A stretch of DNA of 64,000 nt from Sciurus carolinensis. Its lineage: Eukaryota; Chordata; Mammalia; Rodentia; Sciuridae. The notes under the pieces were generated by a model. It searched no databases. It saw only the letters and a program-made list of their open reading frames with translations, and was not told where the DNA came from. Where the stretch lies: contig NC_062219.1 in assembly GCF_902686445.1 (NCBI RefSeq), forward strand, positions 104,781,160-104,845,159, in the 5' to 3' direction. Positions 22,790-33,064 of this stretch are shown here, piece after piece (position 1 is the first letter of the stretch; the number at the start of each line of letters is the position of its first letter). Position numbers and translations under genes: made by a program.

Positions 22790-25700
22790 ATGCCAAAAAC
22801 AAATATGAGTCAATTGACTGGGAATACAAATCCTATCACAATAATAACCCTGAATGTTAATGGCCTGAATTCATAAATCAAAAGACACAGACTGGCAGAT
22901 TGGATTAAAAAGAAAAATCCAACAATATGCTGCCTGCAAGAGACTCATCTCATAGAAAGAGACACCCATAGACTAAAGGTGAAAGGATGGGGAAAAACAT
23001 ACCATGCACACGGACACAGCAAAAAAGCTGGAGTATCCATCCTCATCTCAGATAATGTGGACTTCAAACCAAAACTAATCAGAAGGGATAAAGAAGGACA
23101 TTACATGCTGCTTAAGGGAAGCATAAATCAGCAAGACATAACAATCATAAATATCTATGCCCCGAACGTTGGCTCATCCACGTACGTCAAACAAATCCTT
23201 CTCAATTACAGAATTCAAATAGACCACAACACAATAATACTAGGCGATTTTAACACACCTCTCTCACCACTGGATAGATCGTCCAAACAAAAATTGAATA
23301 AAGAAACTATAGATCTCAACAACACAATCAGCAATTTAGACTTAACAGACATATATAGAATATACCATCCAACAAAGAGTGAATACACTTCCTCCTCAGC
23401 AGTACATGGATCCTTCTCTAAAATAGACCATATTTTATGCCACAAAGCTACTGTTAGCAAATACAAGAAGATAGAGATACTACCTTGTACTCTATCAGAT
23501 CATAATGGATTGAAATTAGAAATAAATGACAGAATAAAAAACAGAAACTTCTCCAATACCTGGAGACTAAATAATACACTATTATATGATGAATGGATAA
23601 CAGAAGACATCAGGAGGGAAATTAAAAAATTCTTAGAAGTAAACGAGAACAAAGACACATCATATCAAAATCTCTGGGACACTATGAAAGCAGTACTTAG
23701 AGGAAGATTTATTTCATGGGGTGCATTCAAAAAAAGAAGTAGAAATCAACAAATAAACGACTTAACACTACAGCTCAAAGTACTAGAAAAAGAAGAGCAG
23801 ACCAATACCAAAAGTAGAAGAAGAAAGGAAATAGTTAAAATCAGAGCCGAAATCAACGAAATCGAAACAAAAGAAACAATCGGAAAAATTAATAAAATAA
23901 ATAGTTGGTTCTTTGAAAAAATAAATAAAATTGATAAACCCTTAGCCACACTAACAAAGAGAAAGAGGGAGAAAACTCAAATTACTAAAATTCGGAATGA
24001 ACAAGGAAACATCACAACAGACACGAGTGAAATACAAAACATAATTAGAAGCTATTTCGAAAATCTATACTCCAACAAAACAGAAAACCTTGAAGACATC
24101 AACAAATTTCTAGAGACATATGAACTACCTAAACTGAACGAGGAGGACATACACAACTTAAATAAACCAATTTCAAGCAATGAAATAGAAGAGGTCATCA
24201 AAAGCCTACCAACAAAGAAAAGTCCAGGACCAGATGGGTTCTCAGCCGAGTTCTATAAAACCTTTAAAGAATAGCTCATTCCAATACTCCTCAAACTATT
24301 CCATGAAATAGAAGAGGAGGGAACCCTACCAAACTCGTTCTATGAAGCCAATATCACCCTGATACCTAAACCAGACAGAGACACATCAAGGAAAGAAAAT
24401 TTCAGACCAATATCCTTAATGAACATCGATGCAAAAATTCTCAACAAAATTTTAGCAAATCGCATACAAATATATATTAAAAAGATAGTGCACCACGATC
24501 AAGTGGGTTTTATCCCAGGGATGCAAGGTTGGTTCAACATTCGGAAATCAATAAATGTCATTCACCATATCAACAGACTTAAAGTTAAGAATCACATGAT
24601 TATTTCAATAGATGCAGAAAAAGCATTTGATAAAATACAGCATCCCTTCATGCTCAAAACACTAGAAAAAATTGGGGTAATGGGAACATTCCTAAACATT
24701 ATAAAGGCAATCTACGCTAAGCCCATGGCTAATATCATTCTAAATGGTGAAAAACTGAAAGCGTTCCCCCTAAAAACTGGAACAAGGCAGGGATGCCCTC
24801 TTTCACCGCTTCTATTCAACATCGTCCTTGAGACTCTAGCCAGAGCAATCAGACAAACCAAAGAAATTAAAGGGATACGAATAGGAAAAGAAGAACTCAA
24901 ACTATCCCTGTTCGCTGATGACATGATTATATATTTAGAGGAACCTGGAAATTCCACCAGAAAACTTTTAGAACTCATAAGTGAATTCAGTAAAGTAGCA
25001 GGTTACAAGATCAATGCTCATAAATCCAATGCATTTCTATACATAAGTGATGAATCTTCAGAAAGAGAAATTAGGAAAACTACTCCATTCACAATAGCAT
25101 CGAAAAAAAATAAAATACTTGGGAATCAATCTCACAAAAGAGGTGAAAGACCTCTACAATGAGAACTACAGAACACTAAAGAAAGAAATTCAAGAAAACC
25201 TTAGAAGATGGAAAGATCTCCCATGTTCCTGGATAGGCAGAATTAATATCGTCAAAATGGCTATACTACCTAAAGTTCTATACAGATTCAATGCAATTCC
25301 AATTAAAATCCCAATGATGTACCTCGCAGAAATAGAGCAAGCAATTATGAAATTCATCTGGAAGAATAAAAAACCTAGAATAGCTAAAGCAATCCTCAGT
25401 AGCAAGAGCGAAGCAGGGGGTATTGCAATACCAGACCTTCAACTCTACTACAAAGCAATAGTAACAAAAACGGCATGGTATTGGTACCAAAATAGACAGG
25501 TAGATCAATGGTACAGAATAGAGGACATGGACACAAACCCAAATAAATACAATTTTCTCATACTAGACAAAGGTTCCAACAATATGCAATGGAGAAAAGA
25601 TAGCCTCTTCAACAAATGGTGCTGGGAAAACTGGAAAACTATATGCAATAGAATGAAACTAAACCCCTATCTCTCACCCTACACAAAACTCAACTCAAAA

Positions 25701-26639
25701 TGGATCAAGGACCTCGGAATCAGACCAGAGACCCTGCATCTTATAGAAGAAAAAGTAGGTCCAAATCTTCAACTTGTTGGCTCAGGATCAGATTTCCTTA
25801 ACAGGACTCCCATAGCACAAGAAATAAAAGCAAGAATAAACAACTGGGATAGATTCAAACTAAAAAGCTTTCTCTCAGCAAAGGAAACTATCAGAAATGT
25901 GAAGAGAGAGCCTACAGAGTGGGAGAATATCTTTGCCAACCATACCTCAGATAGAGCGCTAATTTCCAGAATCTATAAAGAACTCAAAAAACTCTACACG
26001 AAGAATACAAATAATCCAATCAACAAATGGGCTAAGGAAATGAACAGACACTTCACAGAAGAAGATGTACAAGTAATCACCAGATATATGAAAAAATGTT
26101 CAACATCCCTAGTAATAAGGGAAATGCAAATCAAAACCACCCTAAGATTTCATCTCACCCCAATTAGAATGGCGATTATCAAGAATACAAGCAACAATAG
26201 GTGTTGGCAAGGATGTGGTGAAAAAGGAACACTCATACATTGCTGGTGGGGTTGCAAATTAGTGCAACCACTCTGGAAAGCAGTGTGGAGATTCCTCAGA
26301 AAGCTTGGAATGGAAACACCATTTGACCCAGCTATCCCACTCCTTGGCCTATACCCAAAGGACTTAAAATCAGCATACTACAGAGATACAGCCACATCAA
26401 TGTTCATTGCTGCTCAATTCACCATAGCCAGATTGTGGAACCAACCTAGATGCCCTTCAGTTGATGAATGGATAAAGAAACTGTGGCATATTTATACAAT
26501 GGAATATTACTCCGCAATGAAGAATGATAAAATTATGGCATTTGTAGGCAAATGGTCGAAATTGGAGAATATCATGCTAAGTGAGATAAGCCAATCTCAA
26601 AAAACTAAAGGACGAATGATCTCGCTGATAAGCGGATGA
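22790..26639 (+). pseudogene. ORF2: L1 ORF2p endonuclease/reverse transcriptase, broken
   Basis: ORF2p nicks target DNA and reverse transcribes L1 RNA in the nucleus. Corrected length is 1282 residues, normal for rodent L1. The endonuclease carries GDFN at residues 152-155 and SDH at 236-238; the RT has the FADD active-site motif at 708-711, after RQGCPLSP; the C-terminal Cys/His cluster starts near residue 1138 (CWQGC…HCWWGC). Three lesions break it: TAA at 22874-22876 (codon 29), TAG at 24272-24274 (codon 495, where L1-B has GAG), and an extra A in the A run near 25104-25112 that shifts the frame. Translation of the start would end after 28 residues. The start ATG at 22790 aligns with that of L1-C at 36901. 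Confidence 0.95.
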
Positions 26640-26885
26640 GGACATATAATGGGGGGTGGGAGGGGCTAGCATTAGGTTTAGGGTTAGGTTTAGAGTTAGG
26701 CTAAGGAGAGCAGTAAGAATGAAGGAATGAAGGACTGTGTAGAGGGAAAAGAGGGGTGGGAGGGGTGGGAGGGGTGGGGGGGAGGGGAAAAATATAATAA
26801 ACATCATTACCCTATGTAAACGTAAAAAAAATAAATAAATATAAAAAAAAAATTGAAAAAAAAAAAAAAAAACAAAAAAAAAAAA
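26640..26885 (+). other. L1-A 3' UTR with telomere-like and G-rich tracts
   Basis: Just after the ORF2 stop are 'ggggggtgggagggg' (26651-26665), a degenerate TTAGGG array (26672-26700), a second G-rich tract (26752-26787) with runs of four or more Gs, an AATAAA signal at 26796-26801 and an A-rich tail (26824-26885). G-rich polypurine tracts are a known feature of mammalian L1 3' UTRs. Confidence 0.85.
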
Positions 26886-26886
26886 T

Positions 26887-29525
26887 GAAAAAATAAATAA
26901 AATTGATAAACCCTTAGCCACACTAAAAAAGAGAAAGAGGGAGAAAACTCAAATTACTAAAATTCGGAATGAACAAGGAAACATCACAACAGACACGAGT
27001 GAAATACAAAACATAATTAGAAGCTATTTCGAAAATCTATACTCCAACAAAAAAGAAAACCTCGAAGACATCAACAAATTTCTAGAGACATATGAACTAC
27101 CTAAACTGAACGAGGAGGACATACACAATTTAAATAAACCAATTTCAAGCAATGAAATAGAAGAGGTCATCAAAAGCCTACCAACAAAGAAAAGTCCAGG
27201 ACCAGATGGGTTCTCAGCCGAGTTCTACAAAACCTTTAAAGAAGAGCTCATTCCAATACCTCTCAAACTATTCCATGAAATAGAAGAGGAGGGAACCCTA
27301 CCAAACTCGTTCTATGAAGCCAATATCACCCTGATACCTAAACCAGACAGAGACACATCGAGGAAAGAAAATTTCGACCAATATCCTTAATGAATATCGA
27401 TGCAAAAATTCTCAACAAAATTTTAGCAAATCGCATACAAATATATATTAAAAAGATAGTGCACCACGATCAAGTGGGTTTTATCCCAGGGATGCAAGGT
27501 TGGTTCAACATTCGGAAATCAATAAATGTCATTCACCATATCAACAGACTTAAAGTTAAGAATCACATGATTATTTCAATAGATGCAGAAAAAGCATTTG
27601 ATAAAATACAGCATCCCTTCATGCTCAAAACACTAGAAAAAATTGGGGTAGTGGGAACATTCCTAAACATTATAAAGGCAATCTACGCTAAGCCCATGGC
27701 TAATATCATTCTAAATGGTGAAAAACTGAAAGTGTTCCCCCTAAAAACTGGAACAAGGCAGGGATGCCCTCTTTCACCGCTTCTATTCAACATCATCCTT
27801 GAAACTCTAGCCAGAGCAATCAGACAAACCAAAGAAATTAAAGGGATACGAATAGGAAAAGAAGAACTCAAACTATCCCTGTTCGCTGATGACATGATTA
27901 TATATTTAGAGGAACCTGGAAATTCCACCAGAAAACTTTTAGAACTCATAAGTGAATTCAGTAAAGTAGCAGGTTACAAGATCAATGCTCATAAATCCAA
28001 TGCATTTTTATACATAAGTGATGAATCTTCAGAAAGAGAAATTAGGAAAACTACCCCATTCACAATAGCATCGAAAAAAATAAAATACTTGGGAATCAAT
28101 CTCACAAAAGAGGTGAAAGACCTCTACAATGAGAACTACAGAACACTAAAGAAAGAAATTCAAGAAAACCTTAGAAGATGGAAAGATCTCCCATGTTCCT
28201 GGATAGGCAGAATTAATATCGTCAAAATGGCTATACTACCTAAAGTGCTATACAGGTTCAATGCAATTCCAATTAAAATCCCAATGATGTACCTTGCAGA
28301 AATAGAGCAAGCAATTATGAAATTCATCTGGAAGAATAAAAAACCTAGAATAGCAAAAGCAATCCTCAGTAGCAAGAGCGAAGCAGGGGGTATTGCAATA
28401 CCAGATCTTCAACTCTACTACAAAGCAATAGTAACAAAAACGGCATGGTATTGGTACCAAAATAGACAGGTAGATCAATGGTACAGAATAGAGGACATGG
28501 ACACAAACCCAAATAAATACAATTTTCTCATACTAGACAAAGGTTCCAACAATATGCAATGGAGAAAAGATAGCCTCTTCAACAAATGGTGCCGGGAAAA
28601 CTGGAAAACCATATGCAATCGAATGAAATTAAACCCCTATCTCTCACGCTACACAAAACTCAACTCAAAATGGATCAAGGACCTCGGAATCAGACCAGAG
28701 ACCCTGCATCTTATAGAAGAAAAAGTAGGTCCAAATCTTCAACTTGTTGGCTCAGGATCAGACTTCCTTAACAGGACTCCCATAGCACAAGAAATAAAAG
28801 CAAGAATCAACAACTGGGATAGATTCAAACTTAAAAGCTTTCTCTCAGCAAAGGAAACTATCAGAAATGTGAAGAGAGAGCCTACAGAGTGGGAGAATAT
28901 CTTTGCCAACCATACCTCAGATAGAGCGCTAATTTCCAGAATCTATAAAGAACTCAAAAAACTCTACACGAAGAATACAAATAATCCAATCAACAAATGG
29001 GCTAAGGAAATGAACAGACACTTCACAGAAGAAGATATACAAGTAATCAACAGATATATGAAAAAATGTTCAACATCCCTAGTAATAAGGGAAATGCAAA
29101 TCAAAACTACCCTAAGATCCCATCTCACCCCAATTAGAATGACAATTATCAAGAATACAAGCAACAATAGGTGTTGGCGAGGATATGGGGAAAAAGGAAC
29201 ACTCATACATTGCTGGTGGGGTTGCAAATTAGTGCAGCCACTCTGGAAAGCAGTGTGGAGATTCCTCAGAAAGCTTGGAATGGAAACACCATTTGACCCA
29301 GCTATCCCACTCCTTGGCCTATACCCAAAGGACTTAAAATCAGCATACTATAGAGATACAGCCACATCAATGTTCATTGCTGCTCAATTCACCATAGCCA
29401 GATTGTGGAACCAACCTAGATGCCCTTCAGTTGATGAATGGATAAAGAAACTGTGGCATATTTATACAATGGAATATTACTCCGCAATGAAGAATGATAA
29501 AATTATGGCATTTGTAGGCAAATAG
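26887..29525 (+). pseudogene. ORF2: L1-B ORF2 fragment (RT and C-terminal domain)
   Basis: Lacks the endonuclease. From 26887 the frame is open to about 27375, where one base is missing relative to L1-A ('tttcgacc' against 'tttcagacc'). After this shift a 711-codon frame starting MNIDAKIL runs from 27390 to 29525. It keeps the FADD motif and RQGCPLSP. It ends at TAG (29523-29525) where L1-A has TGG, about 38 residues before the normal end. In the C-terminal Cys/His cluster the second Cys is Tyr (codon 29184-29186). Confidence 0.95.
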
Positions 29526-29640
29526 TCGAAATTGGAGAATATCATGCTAAGTGCGATAAGCCAATCTCAAAAAACTAAAGGACGAATGATCTCGCTGATA
29601 AGCGGATGAGGACATAGAATGGGGGGTGGGAGGGGCTAGC

Positions 29641-29670
29641 ATTAGGTTTAGGGTTAGGTTTAGAGTTAGG
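29641..29670 (+). repeat. Telomere-like tract in L1-B 3' UTR
   Basis: Same degenerate TTAGGG array as in L1-A ('attaggtttagggttagg…'), with a G-rich tract at 29722-29748. Confidence 0.85.
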
Positions 29671-29830
29671 CTAAGGAGAGCGGCAAGAATGAAGGAAAGA
29701 AGGACTGTGTAGAGGGAAAAGACGGGTGGGAGGGGTGGGGGGAGGGGAAAAATAAAATAAACATCATTACCCTATGTAAATGTAAAAAAAAAATTAAAAA
29801 ATTATAAAAAATAAAAAAAAATAAAAAAAA

Positions 29831-30925
29831 GACATGTATACTCTCAATAATCCTACTTAGATCTGCATTTACTAACTGGTTTAAGCAAGAACATGCTTCA
29901 CATATTCGACCAACCTGAACACCAAGTTCTGTCACATTTAATTTGAGTATTTGAAGGATCATTATTGCAGGACATCACTTAGCTGCATTATTCACAAAAG
30001 GAACAAATATAATTACTACAACATTCAGCTTTTATGTAAAAATATAAACTATTCCAAACCAGCTTAGCTTGTTTAACTATAAACTGACACCTTTGACTGC
30101 TTATTGCTTTTTAGTCCATTCTAATAGTTTCAAAAGCATATGAAATCTTAATATACAAAAATCTCATTTCCCAAGAATACTAAGGATATTTGAAAAAAGT
30201 TTGAATATCAATCTATTGTTTCCATTTGCAGTTGTATAAATTACATTCACTTGGGCAAACATGGAATATATATCCATTACTTTTAAACATGCATAGAAAA
30301 ATGGATCTTTAAAAGCAAATGGTGATGTGCAGTGTATTTTTATAGGAGGGCTTAAATATGATATATTAATCATATCAGAAAGATTCATCATTGAAAACAC
30401 TTTTTTACTCCTTTCTTTTCTGGGCCTAATAATATCTATTTCTGTGCTCAATTGGTTCTGACTCCATCCTTTGACTACCATTCCCTTATCAATTCAGAAT
30501 GTTTTGCATCTGCTTCCTCATGTGAAAAAGGACTCCAAGAGTTGGAATTGAACCCAGAGTGATTTCAGAAAAATATAGTCAGACTCAGTATTGATACAGA
30601 CACTATATCAGCTATACACACATCTTCATCAGAGGTATACAGCTGGCTTACATACAATGATTCTACAATCAATAAACTATTTCTCTCTTTTTGTCATTCC
30701 TCATTCTTTTCTCCCCTCTGTTTACCTTGTTTTCTTTGTATCAAATCAGATAAGACCAATCGAGAACACTTGGAAACAAGTATTTTGGGGTTATATATGA
30801 TGGCAGATCTTAGCCCCATTGCTTAGTGATCAGTCACTTTGGTCTCCACAAAGAATAAACAGGAAGAGAGAAAATAATCTACAATTATGAACTGAGACGT
30901 AAAAACAAGTCCACATTTTCCTTTT
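29831..30925. other. Non-coding spacer, no feature recognised
   Basis: Unique AT-rich DNA after the tail of L1-B. No supported gene. Confidence 0.5.
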
Positions 30926-31150
30926 ATCATTTTCCCTCCCCTTTATTAACACCACCATTTTTGTGCTTAAGTAAAACATAACACAAAATTCAACACTGTA
31001 ACCATTTCTAAGTGTACCTTTCAGTGGCCTTAAGTATGTTCATGTCGTTGTGTCTCCATCCACCATCCATCTCTAGAACTTTTTGATCTTGCAAAACTGA
31101 AACTCTGTGCTCATTAAACAATAACTCCATCTTTCTATTTTAATTTTCTT
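30926..31150 (-). mobile_element. Ancient L1M-type fragment
   Basis: 'gtaaaacataacacaaaatt', 'aagtgtacctttcagtggc' and 'gcaaaactgaaactctgtgc' reproduce, in order, the blocks of a common old mammalian LINE fragment in minus orientation. Heavily diverged, non-coding. Confidence 0.5.
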
Positions 31151-31605
31151 AAAGTCAACATGTGTCAATCAGTCAGTCTTTTCAGCATTTGCTACATAGT
31201 TATCTAGTAAGGAGGGAAGTTGAAATGATGTGTCTGCCCCCAGGGAGTTGATGTGTAGAGACACAAAGGTGGATAAACACAACATCACACCAGGTCTCTC
31301 ACTGACACATACCTGACACTTGGGCAGGTGCTATACTTACGTGAGTCTCAAAGTAGAATGGTTGATATTCTCATTTCAAATTTCTCACTGGCAATATAAA
31401 ACAGCTCTGGGTTCAGGAAAATATGCTATTTTTCACAATAAAAAATCCTTTCAAAGAGAAGGAACAATGATGCTGTTTTAACCTCACTTCTCAAAAATTT
31501 GTTCCTAAGCTATCATTGCTCTCTATTTTATAAATTTTCTGGGGATAATTTTAGGTCAACTGAATCATATATTACCAGTCCTTAAAATCCCAAAGAGTAC
31601 TGTAC
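31151..31605. other. Non-coding, no feature recognised
   Basis: Unique DNA, no supported gene or repeat. Confidence 0.5.
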
Positions 31606-31607
31606 TG

Positions 31608-31990
31608 CCTACTATAGTTTGGAGCCTGTATATCCCCAAAAGCTCAGGTGTCAAAGGCTTATTATACTGAGGCACTTTTGGGAGGTGATGAAGACTTTAG
31701 GAGGTATGTCCTAGTAGGATGTTCCTAGGTCATTAGGGGTATGTCCTCAAAGGGATCATGGGACACAGTTTCTTCTCTCTCTTTGCTATCTGGCTCATGA
31801 AGTGAGAGTTTCTGCTCCAGTACCTGTTCCTGCTGTGAAGTTCTGCCTTACCACAGGTCTAAAGCAATGGGGCCAATAGAAAATGGGCTTGAACATCTAA
31901 AATTATGAGCCAAAATGAACTCTTTATCTTTATAAGTTAATTATCTTGGGTATTTTGTTATGGTAATACAAAGCTATCTAATACATATTT
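31608..31990 (+). mobile_element. MaLR-type solo LTR relic
   Basis: Opens with 'actatagtttggagcctgt' and ends with 'ggtctaaagcaatggggcc', 'gagccaaaatgaactcttt' and 'gttatggtaatacaaagc', the same ordering as the LTR relic at 48366. The polyadenylation-type region lies near 31915. No internal viral genes flank it. Confidence 0.65.
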
Positions 31991-32784
31991 TAAAGTAGTC
32001 CTGATCTGCTGTTAGCTACAGTGAGCAGAAGCAGAGCTAATAGGATCATTGTGGCCTTGGGCCTATACGTGGGCCACAAACCACTCTGCTTTCCAAATGT
32101 ACCATATCAGGATGTGACAAATAGCATTTCAAAACTTCCAAGTCCAGCCTAAATAAGGGTTATAATACAACTTGCCCTTATTAATAAACATTGCATTTCT
32201 CTGAAAATTGGTTGCATCACTCACAAACATACACCTCCTTTCACCTTTCTGTCTCAGGAGGTCACCACTGCAAATCTGCAGTCCAATTTCTCTTTTTAGA
32301 ATGGAAACTGGTGGTGGTGTTGTTTAGTTATTGTTCTTGTTCCATGGCACCAAACAGAGACATGCTGATATATTCTAAGTTGACTATTTGTGTTCTCTTT
32401 GCTAGTGATCATTAATTTCAGTTGGACAGTTATTCATGTAAGCAATTTGCTACCCTGATGACTGAGAAAAAAATATTGAAGTACCAGGCTTTTAAAATGG
32501 TAGTATGTGAAAAGAGATATAATTCTCTTACAAAACATATTCCTCAAATTTTGTGTTTGGTCTCTGATGATATGAACCATAAAATCATGCTAGCAAAAAT
32601 CCAGACTGTTTTTATTGAAATCTTGGTTTGGTCTAATAAGGACTGAATCTTTTAAAAGCTCATTTGGAGAACAAATATTTGGACTCTAGCTATAGGACAT
32701 CTGTAAAGCGATCTAGGATTTAGGAAGATAATACCAGTGGGAAAGCGTATTTCTTCAGTTCAATTTTTTCATGGAAAATGACAT
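31991..32784. other. Non-coding, no gene recognised
   Basis: Unique DNA between the LTR relic and the L1-C tail. The two adjacent 74-codon frames (32191-32415 and 32422-32646) show no domain. Confidence 0.5.
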
Positions 32785-33003
32785 ATGTTGCTTTATTTTC
32801 TTTTATTACTGTAAACAAATGGGATACATGTTGTTTCTCTATTTGTACATGGAGTCAAGGCATACATTTGTGTAATCATAAATTTACATAGGGTAACGTT
32901 GTTTGATTCATTGTTATTTTTTTTTCCCTTCCCACTCACCCCTCCCACCCCTCTTTTCCCTCTACACAGTCCTTCCTTCCTCCATTCTTACCACCCTCCT
33001 TAT

Positions 33004-33038
33004 CCCTAACCCTAACCTAACCCTAACCCTAACACTAA
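33004..33038 (-). repeat. Telomere-like (CCCTAA)n in L1-C 3' UTR
   Basis: Five CCCTAA-type units (one lacking a base) plus a CACTAA variant, at 33004-33038; four of the units are perfect hexamers. On the L1 sense strand they read TTAGGG. This is the best-preserved of the three tracts in the window. Confidence 0.95.
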
Positions 33039-33064
33039 ACCCTCCCACCCCCCATTATATGTCC

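Larger units (their letters stand above)
20534..26885 (+). mobile_element. L1-A: near-full-length LINE-1
   Basis: Complete layout of a mammalian LINE-1: GC-rich 5' UTR with tandem promoter units (20534-21714), ORF1 (21715-22758), a 31-base spacer, ORF2 (22790-26639, broken), a 3' UTR with a TTAGGG-like tract and G-rich polypurine tracts, AATAAA at 26796-26801 and a 60-base A-rich tail. The sense strand of both ORFs is strongly A-rich, as is usual for L1. It sits in the A tail of an older L1-like 3' end, and its own tail is the start of L1-B. It cannot be autonomous, because ORF2 has two stops and a frameshift. Confidence 0.95.
26886..29830 (+). mobile_element. L1-B: 5'-truncated LINE-1 in the tail of L1-A
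   Basis: It is aligned to L1-A from 23914 onward, with the boundary at 'tgaaaaaataaataaaattg'. Identity over the shared 2.9 kb is about 98%. It has its own 3' UTR, AATAAA (29751-29756) and A-rich tail ending near 29830. It has none of the lesions of L1-A; instead it has its own. The 5' truncation and the own tail fit a separate retrotransposition into L1-A's tail, but a tandem duplication cannot be excluded. Confidence 0.9.

Noticed and set aside
26577..26921. 114-codon minus-strand frame
   Set aside because: Antisense of the L1-A 3' UTR and A tail (poly-Phe and poly-Pro).
33004..33038. Genuine interstitial telomere or chromosome-fusion scar
   Set aside because: The same tract at the same place in three separate L1 3' UTRs shows that it belongs to the L1.
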